Assembly (NCBI RefSeq): GCF_004358095.2
Contig: NZ_SMZJ02000003.1
Location: 310,001-374,000 of the forward strand
DNA from: Seonamhaeicola sediminis
GTDB taxonomy: Bacteria; Bacteroidota; Bacteroidia; Flavobacteriales; Flavobacteriaceae
Length of the DNA: 64,000 nt
Reading direction: 5' to 3'
Below the pieces are notes generated by a model, which made no database searches, had not been told where the DNA came from, and saw only the letters and a program-made list of their open reading frames with translations. Positions within the stretch are counted from its first letter, which is position 1; every line of letters starts with the position of its first letter. The translations under genes and the position numbers were made by a program. This document shows positions 54,383 to 63,034 of this stretch, piece after piece.

Positions 54383-56626
54383 TTAACTTTTATTTATTTT
54401 AAATCTTAAACCAACGTAATACATACTTCCAAAAATGGGGCCATATACAAAAGTGGTGTCAAAATTTGCTCCAAACGGATCATCACTTCCAATAATTGGA
54501 TTTGGTTGCCTTACATTGGTGATGTTTTCTCCTCCTAAATATACCTCAAATTTTGACGAAAATACTCTAGTTATTTGGGCATTTAAAGTGGAAACTGTTG
54601 GTGTTTGCTCCGGTAATTGATATTGTATAGGATTAGTTGCTGTTGACGAAAATCGTTGTTCCCCTAACCAATTAAATGTAGTATCAAACTTCCAAAGTAT
54701 CTCATTGTCTTTTTTATGTGTTTTGTATCCTACATTTGCAAAAAACCGATGTTTTGGTGTTAATGGTCTTGTTAACCTGCCTGATTCATAATCGGTTTTA
54801 ACTTCATAATATTTATAAGCTACTCGCAAATCAAATCCTTCAAAAGAATTCCAATTAAACTCTGCTTGAAAACTATTAGCATAACTTTTTCCATCTAAAT
54901 TATAAAAACTTACCTCTAGCGGATTTTCATAATCTACTACTACCTGATTTTTAAAATCGGTTTTATAATAATCTAACGTTATGTCTGCCTTTTTTCCAAA
55001 AAGATTAAAACCTTGTAAGTAAGACACGCCGTAATTCCATGCTATTTCTGGGTCTAAACCATAAATGTTTCCTCCAACATTGTTAATAACAATGTTTCTA
55101 GATGTGGCGAACAACTTCTGATTTTCAGCAAAAATATTAGCACTTCGTTTTCCTCTTCCAAAAGAAGCTCTAAAGGCCGATTGACTCCATGGGGAATAAC
55201 GTGCATGCATTCTTGGCGTTATAAACGTTCCCAATAAATTATGATAATCTATCCTGATACCAGCCGTTAAATTGAATAGCTCCAGATTATCATGTGAATA
55301 TTCGAAAAAACCACCTACAGAAGTTTCGGTTCTTTCAAAATCATTTGTATTCACCAACTCATCATAATGATCATAAGTATAACTAACCCCTGTTTTTATT
55401 TTATGGCGTGAGTCACTAATGATGGAGTTATAAATAGCATTGGTATACAGACTATTATGGGTAATATCATAGGTTTTAAATCCAAAATAAGATTCCTGTT
55501 TGTGACTGCTAAACGCTGTTTGTACCCCTAGACTTTGCCAAGGTACTTCAGGGTTTACATAACCCAATTTAGCAGCAATTTCATAACGGTTTGTTATTAT
55601 CTCGCTTCCCCAATAATTGGTGGTCATCTTATCTGTAACTGGATTGAAATTAAGTTGACCCGACTGCTTTGTGTCGGTTAAAAACTTTAGGTTGATAAAA
55701 CTAACCAGCCCCTTTTCAGGATTGGTATATTGCCAACGGTTCATCATGTTAATTTGTTTCTGCAAAGGCATATCTAAAAATGTATCTTCATTTTTATCGA
55801 ATTTTTGGTTTCGCATATTTCCATGAAGATATAACCCTGTATGCCATTTATTTCCAACTGTCGAGTTGATATGGGTGTTTAACTCCAACCTTCCGTTCAA
55901 CGAGCCGTAAGCATTAATGAATAATTTATCGTCTTTTGATGGTTTTACAAGTTCCGCATTAATTTGACCTGCAATACTTTCGTAACCATTCACCACGCTT
56001 CCAGCACCTTTGGTAATTTGAATGCTTTCTACCCAAGTTCCCGGAATAAAACTTAAACCAAAAGCTTGGGAAGCTCCTCGAATAGAGGGAATATTTTCAG
56101 TGGCAATTAAAATGTACGGACTGGTAAGCCCCAGCATTTTTATTTGTCGGGTTCCAGTGACAGCATCGGTAAAATTGACATCGATAGATGGGTTGGTTTC
56201 AAAACTCTCTGACAGATTACAGCAAGCGGCTTTCAATAACTCGTCACTACTTACAGTTAAAACATTCTGGGCTTGTAAATATGATTTTCTGGTAGCTTGC
56301 TTTCTTGAGGTTAGTGTAATGGCATCCAAATTATCTGTTGGTTGCAACCAGTGGTGTACCATTTTTGGCTCTTTAATAGTTAATGTATCGGTTTTAAAAC
56401 CAACATAACTTATAACTAATTTTGAATACTCTTTTTTGTAGTCTATAGTAAACTTACCATCTAAATCTGTAACCGTACCAACTTTCGTGTTTAGCCAAAA
56501 TACATTGGCACCGGGTAAACCGATATGTTCATTTCTGTCGTTGGCCTCCATAACCATTCCCATAATCTTTTCTTGTGAAAAGAAAACCGAAGGAAGTATT
56601 AGTAAAATATATATTAGATTTTTCAT
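54383..56626 (-). CDS. TonB-dependent receptor of the copper/heavy-metal cluster
   Basis: A 747-residue outer-membrane receptor. Signal peptide to about SVFFSQ, then a carboxypeptidase-like domain (GLPGANVFWLNTKVGTVTDL ... KLVISYVGFKTDTL), a plug with YLQAQNVLTVSSDELLKAACCNLSESF-type sequence (broken here at residues 117-142) and a beta-barrel closing with YVGLRFKINKS. An adjacent Cys pair (135-136) sits in the plug, where metal binding could occur. It lies 3 bp after copA. It likely imports or senses a metal or metal complex across the outer membrane; the direction of its role in copper handling is unclear. Confidence 0.9.
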   Translation of the reverse strand: MKNLIYILLILPSVFFSQEKIMGMVMEANDRNEHIGLPGANVFWLNTKVGTVTDLDGKFTIDYKKEYSKLVISYVGFKTDTLTIKEPKMVHHWLQPTDNLDAITLTSRKQATRKSYLQAQNVLTVSSDELLKAACCNLSESFETNPSIDVNFTDAVTGTRQIKMLGLTSPYILIATENIPSIRGASQAFGLSFIPGTWVESIQITKGAGSVVNGYESIAGQINAELVKPSKDDKLFINAYGSLNGRLELNTHINSTVGNKWHTGLYLHGNMRNQKFDKNEDTFLDMPLQKQINMMNRWQYTNPEKGLVSFINLKFLTDTKQSGQLNFNPVTDKMTTNYWGSEIITNRYEIAAKLGYVNPEVPWQSLGVQTAFSSHKQESYFGFKTYDITHNSLYTNAIYNSIISDSRHKIKTGVSYTYDHYDELVNTNDFERTETSVGGFFEYSHDNLELFNLTAGIRIDYHNLLGTFITPRMHARYSPWSQSAFRASFGRGKRSANIFAENQKLFATSRNIVINNVGGNIYGLDPEIAWNYGVSYLQGFNLFGKKADITLDYYKTDFKNQVVVDYENPLEVSFYNLDGKSYANSFQAEFNWNSFEGFDLRVAYKYYEVKTDYESGRLTRPLTPKHRFFANVGYKTHKKDNEILWKFDTTFNWLGEQRFSSTATNPIQYQLPEQTPTVSTLNAQITRVFSSKFEVYLGGENITNVRQPNPIIGSDDPFGANFDTTFVYGPIFGSMYYVGLRFKINKS

Positions 56627-56629
56627 TTA

Positions 56630-59026
56630 TTAATCAATGTTTATGTTTTTTAATCGCAAAGCATTTGATATGACTGATAGAGAACTAAAACTCATGGCTA
56701 CTGCTGCAATCATAGGAGATAATAATATTCCAAAAAATGGAAACAAAATACCCGCTGCAATAGGCACTCCAATACTGTTGTAAAAAAGCGCAAAGAATAA
56801 ATTTTGTTTGATATTCTTCATTACTTTTCCACTCAAATTGTGCGCTTTTACAATGCCATGTATATCACCCTTTACTAAAGTAATTTGTGCACTTTTAATA
56901 GCGACATCTGTTCCCGTTCCCATGGCAATACCTATGTTGCTTTTTGCTAATGCAGGTGCATCGTTAATACCATCGCCAGCCATTGCTACAAGCTTTCCTA
57001 GGCTTTGAAGTTTCTCAACTTCTCTTAGTTTGTCTTCGGGAAGTATTTCAGATTTATAATTGCTCAATCCCATTTCAGTGGCTACAGCTTTTGCAGTATC
57101 TTTATTGTCACCAGTAAGCATAATTACTTCGATACCCTTTTCTTGTAATATTGAAATGGCATTTTTACTACTTTCTTTGATTTTATCAGCAATAACAACA
57201 TAACCAACAACTTCATTATCTACTGAAAGCATAGGCACTGTTTTGCCTAATTTTTGCTGTTCTGAAATAGCCATTTTTATATCTTCAGAAATTAAAATCT
57301 TGGAATCTTCCATGAGTTTTTCATTACCAAGCTTAACCTCTTTTCCGCCAATAGTGCCACTAACTCCTTTTCCTGTTATGGCATTGAAATTTTTAACCTC
57401 TAAAGTTTTAACATCCTTTTCCTTACCATAGTTTACCGTTGCATCAGCAATGGGATGTTCGCTTAACTTGTTTAATGAAGTAATATATTTAATAACCGTT
57501 TCTTCGCTAAAATCTTTATAAACACTTTTCATGATTTCAACAGAAGGTTTCCCCTCTGTAATGGTTCCCGTTTTGTCAATAATTAAAACATCAATTTTAT
57601 TAAAATTTTCAAGGGCTTCGGCATTTTTAATCAGTACGCCAGATTTTGCGCCCTTACCAACACCAACCATAACAGATATTGGTGTAGCCAAACCCAATGC
57701 GCATGGACAAGCAATAATCAAGACCGCAATGGCATTTACTAGAGCATACACAAAGGACGGTTCTGGTCCGAAAAACTTCCATATTATAAATGTGATGATT
57801 GAGACAGATACCACAATAGGGACAAAATACCCCGATATTTTATCGGCCAATTTTTGAATGGGCGCTTTACTTTTGCTAGCATCGTTTACCATTTTTACAA
57901 TTTGTGAAAGCAAGGTATCTTCACCAATATTTTTAGCTTTCATTAAAAAGGATTGTTTGCCATTTATAGTTCCTGCACTAACCTTATCATCAATACTTTT
58001 TGATACTGGCAAAGATTCACCAGTAATCATAGATTCATCTACCGAACTCTCACCATCTGTAATAATACCATCAACTGGGATTTTATCCCCAGGTTTAACA
58101 CGAAGTAGATCACCTTTCTTTATGTCGTTAATTGAAATTTCGTTTTCTTCCCCATCAACAACTCTTATGGCTTTATTAGGTGCCAATTTGAGTAATTCCT
58201 TGACTGCAGAATTAGTTTTACTGTGGGCTTTAGCTTCCAACAATTGCCCCAACAAAACGAGCGTTAAAATGACGGTTGCGGCTTCAAAATAGACGTGTAC
58301 TGTTCCGGTTTCGTTTTTAAATTCATTGGGCAATATATCTGGAAATAACATTCCAAAAACACTAAATAGCCAAGCAACACCAGCCCCCATTCCTATGAGG
58401 GTAAACATGTTTAAATTCCAAGTTTTTATAGATTTATAGGCACGCTCGAAAAACATCCAAGTGGTATAAAACACCACTGGAAGTGACAGTGCTAATTGTA
58501 TCCAATTCCAATATTTTAAATCTAAAATATTATATAACGGATTGTTTGGAACCATTTCAGACATGGCTATTAAAAAAATTGGCAGTGTAAAAGTCACCGA
58601 AATCCAGAATTTTTCGAGGAGTTTCTTATAGGGTTTTGAATAGGAAGAATCATCACCATCTGAAGAATTCACTTCTTCAACTAAGTCCATTCCACAAACT
58701 GGACAATCACCGGGTTTACTATAAGTTTTATCGCCTTCACAGTGCATTGGGCAATAAAAAACACCTGTTCCTTCGCCTTGCTTTTCCTTTTTGTGGTGAT
58801 GTGAATGCTTCTTTTTTTCTTCCCCAGGCAAATGAATACCATAATGGTCTCCCAAAGCCTTTTGAAATGTTTCAATAGCAATATTCTTTTCCATTTGTAT
58901 AGAAGCTTCGGCTTTTCCTAAATCGACATTGGCATTTATGACACCTTCAATTTTATTGAGGGCATTCTCTACGTGCGACCGACAACCATTACATGTCATT
59001 CCTGTGACTGTATATGTTTTTTTCAT
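56630..59026 (-). CDS. copA: Copper-translocating P-type ATPase (CopA-type)
   Basis: A 798-residue P1B ATPase that exports copper from the cytoplasm. N-terminal HMA domain with MTCNGC (Cys12, Cys15). A His-rich stretch (HSHHHKK, 74-80) and then a heavy-metal-binding domain with [20 protein letters not shown] (91-110). The ion-binding membrane motif is CPC (440-442). The phosphorylation motif is DKTGT with Asp484, followed by SEHPIAD and the hinge [10 protein letters not shown]. About eight membrane segments. Length is slightly larger than typical CopA because of the extra metal-binding domain. An inverted repeat lies 30-60 bp upstream. Confidence 0.95.
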   Translation of the reverse strand: MKKTYTVTGMTCNGCRSHVENALNKIEGVINANVDLGKAEASIQMEKNIAIETFQKALGDHYGIHLPGEEKKKHSHHHKKEKQGEGTGVFYCPMHCEGDKTYSKPGDCPVCGMDLVEEVNSSDGDDSSYSKPYKKLLEKFWISVTFTLPIFLIAMSEMVPNNPLYNILDLKYWNWIQLALSLPVVFYTTWMFFERAYKSIKTWNLNMFTLIGMGAGVAWLFSVFGMLFPDILPNEFKNETGTVHVYFEAATVILTLVLLGQLLEAKAHSKTNSAVKELLKLAPNKAIRVVDGEENEISINDIKKGDLLRVKPGDKIPVDGIITDGESSVDESMITGESLPVSKSIDDKVSAGTINGKQSFLMKAKNIGEDTLLSQIVKMVNDASKSKAPIQKLADKISGYFVPIVVSVSIITFIIWKFFGPEPSFVYALVNAIAVLIIACPCALGLATPISVMVGVGKGAKSGVLIKNAEALENFNKIDVLIIDKTGTITEGKPSVEIMKSVYKDFSEETVIKYITSLNKLSEHPIADATVNYGKEKDVKTLEVKNFNAITGKGVSGTIGGKEVKLGNEKLMEDSKILISEDIKMAISEQQKLGKTVPMLSVDNEVVGYVVIADKIKESSKNAISILQEKGIEVIMLTGDNKDTAKAVATEMGLSNYKSEILPEDKLREVEKLQSLGKLVAMAGDGINDAPALAKSNIGIAMGTGTDVAIKSAQITLVKGDIHGIVKAHNLSGKVMKNIKQNLFFALFYNSIGVPIAAGILFPFFGILLSPMIAAVAMSFSSLSVISNALRLKNINID

Positions 59027-59055
59027 AATAATTTAAATTTGATTAAAAATTCTTT

Positions 59056-59087
59056 TCCATGTCTAATTGGAATTATTAAGACATGGA
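59056..59087 (-). promoter_or_regulatory. Inverted repeat upstream of copA
   Basis: TCCATGTCT (59056-59064) and AGACATGGA (59079-59087) form perfect 9-bp arms with a 14-bp spacer in the 99-bp gap between the HYC_CC_PP gene and copA. It has no U-tract, so a terminator is unlikely. It may be an operator for a copper-responsive regulator or an mRNA hairpin. Confidence 0.4.
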
Positions 59088-59125
59088 TTCCCATTTTCTG
59101 GAGAATAACAAAAGAAAATTATTAA

Positions 59126-59536
59126 TCAAATCAAGAAAACTTGGTCTAAAACTAGAATATCCCTGACCAGGTTAGGTGGAGAGTAATCTTTGTGAGGGAC
59201 TATTTTTTTTGGTTGCCCTTCAAAAAGATTTATGTATGAATATATAAATGAGGTAATAAATTGTTGTTGTTCAAAATCGAGCTCATTAAAAGTTTTTAAA
59301 AGTTCGTCTTGGCCTTCAACAATATTTATTTCATCTTTACAACAGGGTTTTTTTGTAATTTCGGATAAACCCATGTCTTCGGATTCCATTCCACATTTTT
59401 CAACTTGAGTAAAAACAGCAACATCTACCAAAACATCACCGCAAAAATGTTTTTCAATAGTAAAAGAGAGTGTTGAAAATAACACTAATGATGCCAAAAA
59501 CACCGAAAAGCTTTTATGTAACAGTTTTTTTATCAC
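59126..59536 (-). CDS. HYC_CC_PP family secreted protein
   Basis: A 136-residue protein with a signal peptide (SFSVFLASLVLFSTLSF). The family name motifs are present: HFC at 30-32 (form of HYC), CC at 65-66 and PP at 120-121. Further Cys residues at 32 and 48 make metal binding plausible. Such proteins usually precede copper or heavy-metal gene clusters in Bacteroidota, as here before copA. Function is unknown; a periplasmic metal-binding or chaperone role is inferred. Confidence 0.85.
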   Translation of the reverse strand: MIKKLLHKSFSVFLASLVLFSTLSFTIEKHFCGDVLVDVAVFTQVEKCGMESEDMGLSEITKKPCCKDEINIVEGQDELLKTFNELDFEQQQFITSFIYSYINLFEGQPKKIVPHKDYSPPNLVRDILVLDQVFLI

Positions 59537-59603
59537 AAAACAAAGTTACAAAATCTAGAGTTGCTCAGTCATTCTTTATAAAATCATTAACATTCAAACT
59601 TAT

Positions 59604-60032
59604 TTAATTCTTAATCTTATGATAATAAAATGCTGGTATTAAAAGCAGTAAAAATATAGGTTGAATTAAAAATCTTCTAATATTAAAAAACAAATAATAA
59701 TCATCTTGCTTTGGATTAATCACAAAATACAAATAAGCAGTCATTAATATAAAATAGGCAAAAGCATATATTAATAAAGAAAACTTAATTACACTCTTAC
59801 TTCTAAAAAACACAAATAATATTGCTAATGAGATCATAGTGTTTAAAGCATATCTCAAAGTTGTAAAAAAAACTAGTTTAGCTACCTCACGTCTAGGGCT
59901 ATCAATATATAGATAATCATTCTTAAAGAATGTCAAGTAGGGATCATAGAATAGCTCATTTTCAAATGCCCTAATTAAAATGAGCAACCCAAACAACACA
60001 AATAAAATTAAAAACTTTAAGGCTTTATTCAT
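59604..60032 (-). CDS. Exosortase F system-associated membrane protein
   Basis: A 142-residue membrane protein with about four hydrophobic segments (FLILFVLFGLLILIRAF, LVFFTTLRYALNTMISLAIL, FSLLIYAFAYFILMTAYLY and FLIQPIFLLLLIPAFYY). The opening FENELFYDPYLTFFKNDYL is typical of the protein that accompanies XrtF in flavobacteria. It overlaps the xrtF gene by 8 bp, so the two are coupled. Its role beside the exosortase is not known. Confidence 0.88.
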   Translation of the reverse strand: MNKALKFLILFVLFGLLILIRAFENELFYDPYLTFFKNDYLYIDSPRREVAKLVFFTTLRYALNTMISLAILFVFFRSKSVIKFSLLIYAFAYFILMTAYLYFVINPKQDDYYLFFNIRRFLIQPIFLLLLIPAFYYHKIKN

Positions 60033-60624
60033 TTTTTTTCTTCTTTTTAGAAAATCCGTTTACCCAAATAAGCCAAAGTAAAAAAACTATACCATAAATA
60101 ATTGCTGGAAAAACCACCGTATGTAAGATATGCTCTTTTTCAGGATAATGATATAAACCAATGCTTAAAACCACTATTCTAAACAAATTGACAACATAAA
60201 TTATTACAGCTCCTGAAAATGCATATAAAATGGCCGCTTTTAATTTCCTTGAAAAAGCAATAATGAATGACGCAAACAAAATTATAACACTCAAAGAATT
60301 ACAGCCTTCAATAATTCTAGCTAAATATTTATCATTCACAATTATCTTAATAGAAGGCTCATTGGAATGAGGAATCATTACAGTCTTATAACCAAAGTTG
60401 TTTAAAAGAATTTCGGTTTGTTGGGCAACCAAATTGGTAAAATAGTCGGGAAAATATTCCGTTCCAGTTGAAAATTGTAAATAAAATTTATGAGTTATTG
60501 TTAACACTCCATAAACTACAGAAAATGTTAGAATAAATATTACTACCGTCTTATATCTTAAAAGAAGTGCTTTCAAAAAAATAACATAAATCTCAATTTC
60601 GAAATTACACCTTTTTAAATACAT
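60025..60624 (-). CDS. xrtF: Exosortase family protein XrtF
   Basis: A 199-residue integral membrane peptidase-like protein. The exosortase triad is visible: Cys108 in RIIEGCNSLSV, Arg149 in VVNLFRIVVLS and His168 in ILHTVVFP. Exosortases process C-terminally tagged exported proteins. Usual XrtF proteins start near KALLLRYK, so the start may be a TTG at 60576 (residue 17 here). From the ATG at 60624 the first 16 residues fall in the divergent promoter region. No target protein with a sorting signal is recognised in this window. Confidence 0.87.
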   Translation of the reverse strand: MYLKRCNFEIEIYVIFLKALLLRYKTVVIFILTFSVVYGVLTITHKFYLQFSTGTEYFPDYFTNLVAQQTEILLNNFGYKTVMIPHSNEPSIKIIVNDKYLARIIEGCNSLSVIILFASFIIAFSRKLKAAILYAFSGAVIIYVVNLFRIVVLSIGLYHYPEKEHILHTVVFPAIIYGIVFLLWLIWVNGFSKKKKKNE

Positions 60625-60648
60625 TTGCTCAACTCTTCAAACTTAAAT

Positions 60649-61104
60649 ATGACTTTTGAACAATTAAAACCTCAGATTGACGCCATCACTTCTAATAAAA
60701 CCCATGTTGATGAACGCCTGTTAGAGATTTGTAAGCTATTAGAAAAACATGTAGACCACTATAATTGGGTTGGTTTTTATTTTAGAAATGGCAATAAAGA
60801 AGAACTAAAATTGGGACCGTACGTTGGCGCCCCAACTGATCATACAATCATCCCTTTTGGAAAAGGTATTTGTGGACAGGTAGCTGTTAGCAACCAAAAT
60901 TTTGTAGTGCCAGATGTGAATGCTCAAGATAACTATATTGCCTGTAGCATCACAGTTAAAGCCGAAATTGTGATCCCTATTTTTGTGAACGGAGCAAACA
61001 TTGGACAGATTGATATTGACTCCAACACTCCAGATCCTTTTACTAAAGAAGATGAACGTTTTTTAGAGTTTGTTACCCAAAAAGTTTCTGAGATACTTTC
61101 ATAA
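60649..61104 (+). CDS. GAF-domain protein, free methionine-(R)-sulfoxide reductase-like
   Basis: A 151-residue single GAF domain from the ATG at 60649; an upstream TTG start at 60625 is less likely. Motifs match the fRMsr family: YNWVGFYFRNG, GPYVGAP, PFGKGICGQVAV (Cys75), NYIACS (Cys99) and KAEIVIPIF. Two of the three Cys residues used in that family are present; the third (usually before the GxGxCG loop) is absent, where the residues are PTDH. It may still reduce free methionine-R-sulfoxide with a changed thiol cycle. Divergent from xrtF. Confidence 0.82.
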   Translation: MTFEQLKPQIDAITSNKTHVDERLLEICKLLEKHVDHYNWVGFYFRNGNKEELKLGPYVGAPTDHTIIPFGKGICGQVAVSNQNFVVPDVNAQDNYIACSITVKAEIVIPIFVNGANIGQIDIDSNTPDPFTKEDERFLEFVTQKVSEILS

Positions 61105-61246
61105 AATCCCAAGTACTGCTAAGATTTCTTTACAAAATTTATATTTCTCATTTTGGAATTTGAACGCTTTGTTAAGAACTTCAACTTTAGTTAAAAAAAC
61201 ACCATTATTTTCGCTTTGCTAAAGCTGTTATTTTGCTTTAAATAAC

Positions 61247-61254
61247 TACTTTTG
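61247..61254 (+). promoter_or_regulatory. Candidate -7 box of purH
   Basis: TACTTTTG matches TAnnTTTG, 64 bp before the purH start. The 214-bp intergenic region holds no gene and no riboswitch-like structure that I recognise. Confidence 0.3.
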
Positions 61255-61318
61255 CACTTTATTACAAAACACAGTATTATCAACTAAAAAATAATCTTAA
61301 ATACTCATCTTCAAAAGT

Positions 61319-62875
61319 ATGAGTATTCAAAATCAAACAGGAATGAGCAACGAAAAAACTATCAAATCTGCCCTAATTTCGGTATTTAGTAAAGACGGTT
61401 TAGAACCTATTGTAAAAAAACTAAATGAGCAAGGTGTTACCATCTACTCTACTGGTGGTACAGAAAAGTTTATTAACGATTTAGGTATTGAGGTTGTTCC
61501 TGTGGAAGATGTTACTTCTTACCCATCTATACTTGGTGGACGTGTGAAGACATTACACCCCAAAGTATTTGGTGGTATTTTGAACAGACAAAATAATGAT
61601 TCTGATGTTGCTGAATTAGCTGAATATGACATTCCGCAAATTGATGTTGTTATTGTTGATTTATATCCATTTGAAAAAACTGTTGCCTCTGGGGCAAGCA
61701 ATCAAGCTATTATTGAAAAAATTGATATTGGTGGTATTTCGTTAATTAGAGCTGCTGCGAAAAATTATGCCGATGTGGTATGCGTTGCATCAGTTGATGA
61801 TTATGCTGAATTTTTAGACTTAATTACAGAGAAAAACGGAACGCTTTCAGAAGAGGACAGAAAACGTTTTGCGACCAAAGCGTTTAATGTATCATCACAT
61901 TATGATTCGGCTATTTTTAACTATTTTAATGTCAATCATGAAGTGGCAGCTTTAAAAGTTAGTGAAACAAAAGGTAAAGTATTGCGCTACGGTGAAAACC
62001 CACACCAAAAGGGGTTTTTCTTTGGGAACTTTGACGAATTATTCACAAAACTTAACGGTAAAGAATTAAGTTACAACAATTTGTTAGACGTTGATGCTGC
62101 GGTTAATTTAATGTTAGAATTCAAAGAAGACGCCCCTACTTTCGCAATTTTAAAACACAATAACGCATGCGGTTTAGCACAGCGCAACACCATCAAACAG
62201 GCTTATGTTGATGCTTTGGCAGGAGACCCTGTATCGGCTTTTGGAGGTGTTTTAATTAGTAATACTGAAATTGATTTAGCAACGGCTGAGGAAATACACA
62301 AGTTATTCTGTGAGGTAGTTATTGCACCGTCTTTTGCTGCCGATGCTTTAGATTTACTAAAAGGTAAAAAGAATAGAATTTTATTAGAAATTCATGATGT
62401 AGATATGCCTCCAATGAACGTAAGAACTTGTTTAAATGGGGTATTACTTCAAGAAAGAAATAACGTTACTGATAAAGCCGAAGACTTAAAAACCGTAACT
62501 AATTTAGCCCCAACAGCTGAACAAATTGAAGACTTATTATTCGCTTCCAAAATTTGCAAGCACACCAAATCTAATACCATTGTACTAGCAAAAAACAAAC
62601 AACTATGTGCTAGTGGAACAGGACAAACAAGTCGTGTAGACGCTTTACAACAAGCCATTCATAAAGCAAATTCATTTAATTTTGATTTGAATGGAGCTGC
62701 TATGGCAAGTGATGCCTTTTTCCCATTTCCAGATTGTGTTGAGATTGCTAAAAATGCTGGGGTAACGTCTGTGATTCAACCAGGCGGATCTATTAAAGAT
62801 CAATTAAGTATTGACTACTGTAATAAAAATGATTTGGCTATGGTTATGACAGGAACCCGTCATTTTAAACACTAA
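61319..62875 (+). CDS. purH: Bifunctional AICAR transformylase/IMP cyclohydrolase
   Basis: A 518-residue enzyme for the last two steps of purine synthesis, from AICAR to IMP. The N-terminal MGS-like IMP cyclohydrolase domain runs to about 200 (SALISVFSKDGLEPIVKKL, YSTGGTEKFI, GGRVKTLHPKVFGGIL). The AICAR transformylase domain has LRYGENPHQKG, LKHNNACGLA and PGGSIKDQLSIDYCN. The annotated start has a second ATG eight codons later (MSNEKTIKSAL) that is also possible. Confidence 0.98.
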   Translation: MSIQNQTGMSNEKTIKSALISVFSKDGLEPIVKKLNEQGVTIYSTGGTEKFINDLGIEVVPVEDVTSYPSILGGRVKTLHPKVFGGILNRQNNDSDVAELAEYDIPQIDVVIVDLYPFEKTVASGASNQAIIEKIDIGGISLIRAAAKNYADVVCVASVDDYAEFLDLITEKNGTLSEEDRKRFATKAFNVSSHYDSAIFNYFNVNHEVAALKVSETKGKVLRYGENPHQKGFFFGNFDELFTKLNGKELSYNNLLDVDAAVNLMLEFKEDAPTFAILKHNNACGLAQRNTIKQAYVDALAGDPVSAFGGVLISNTEIDLATAEEIHKLFCEVVIAPSFAADALDLLKGKKNRILLEIHDVDMPPMNVRTCLNGVLLQERNNVTDKAEDLKTVTNLAPTAEQIEDLLFASKICKHTKSNTIVLAKNKQLCASGTGQTSRVDALQQAIHKANSFNFDLNGAAMASDAFFPFPDCVEIAKNAGVTSVIQPGGSIKDQLSIDYCNKNDLAMVMTGTRHFKH

Positions 62876-63034
62876 AAAGGTTGATTCCGAAGTCTAAAAA
62901 CCGATAAAAGACGTATAACATTCATATGCTTAAAATTATAAGTATTTTAAGTGAGTCCTAAGTGTATATTTTTACCAACTTTTATTACATTTACAAGATT
63001 TCGATTACTAACCCAATTAAACCACTAAAAATAC

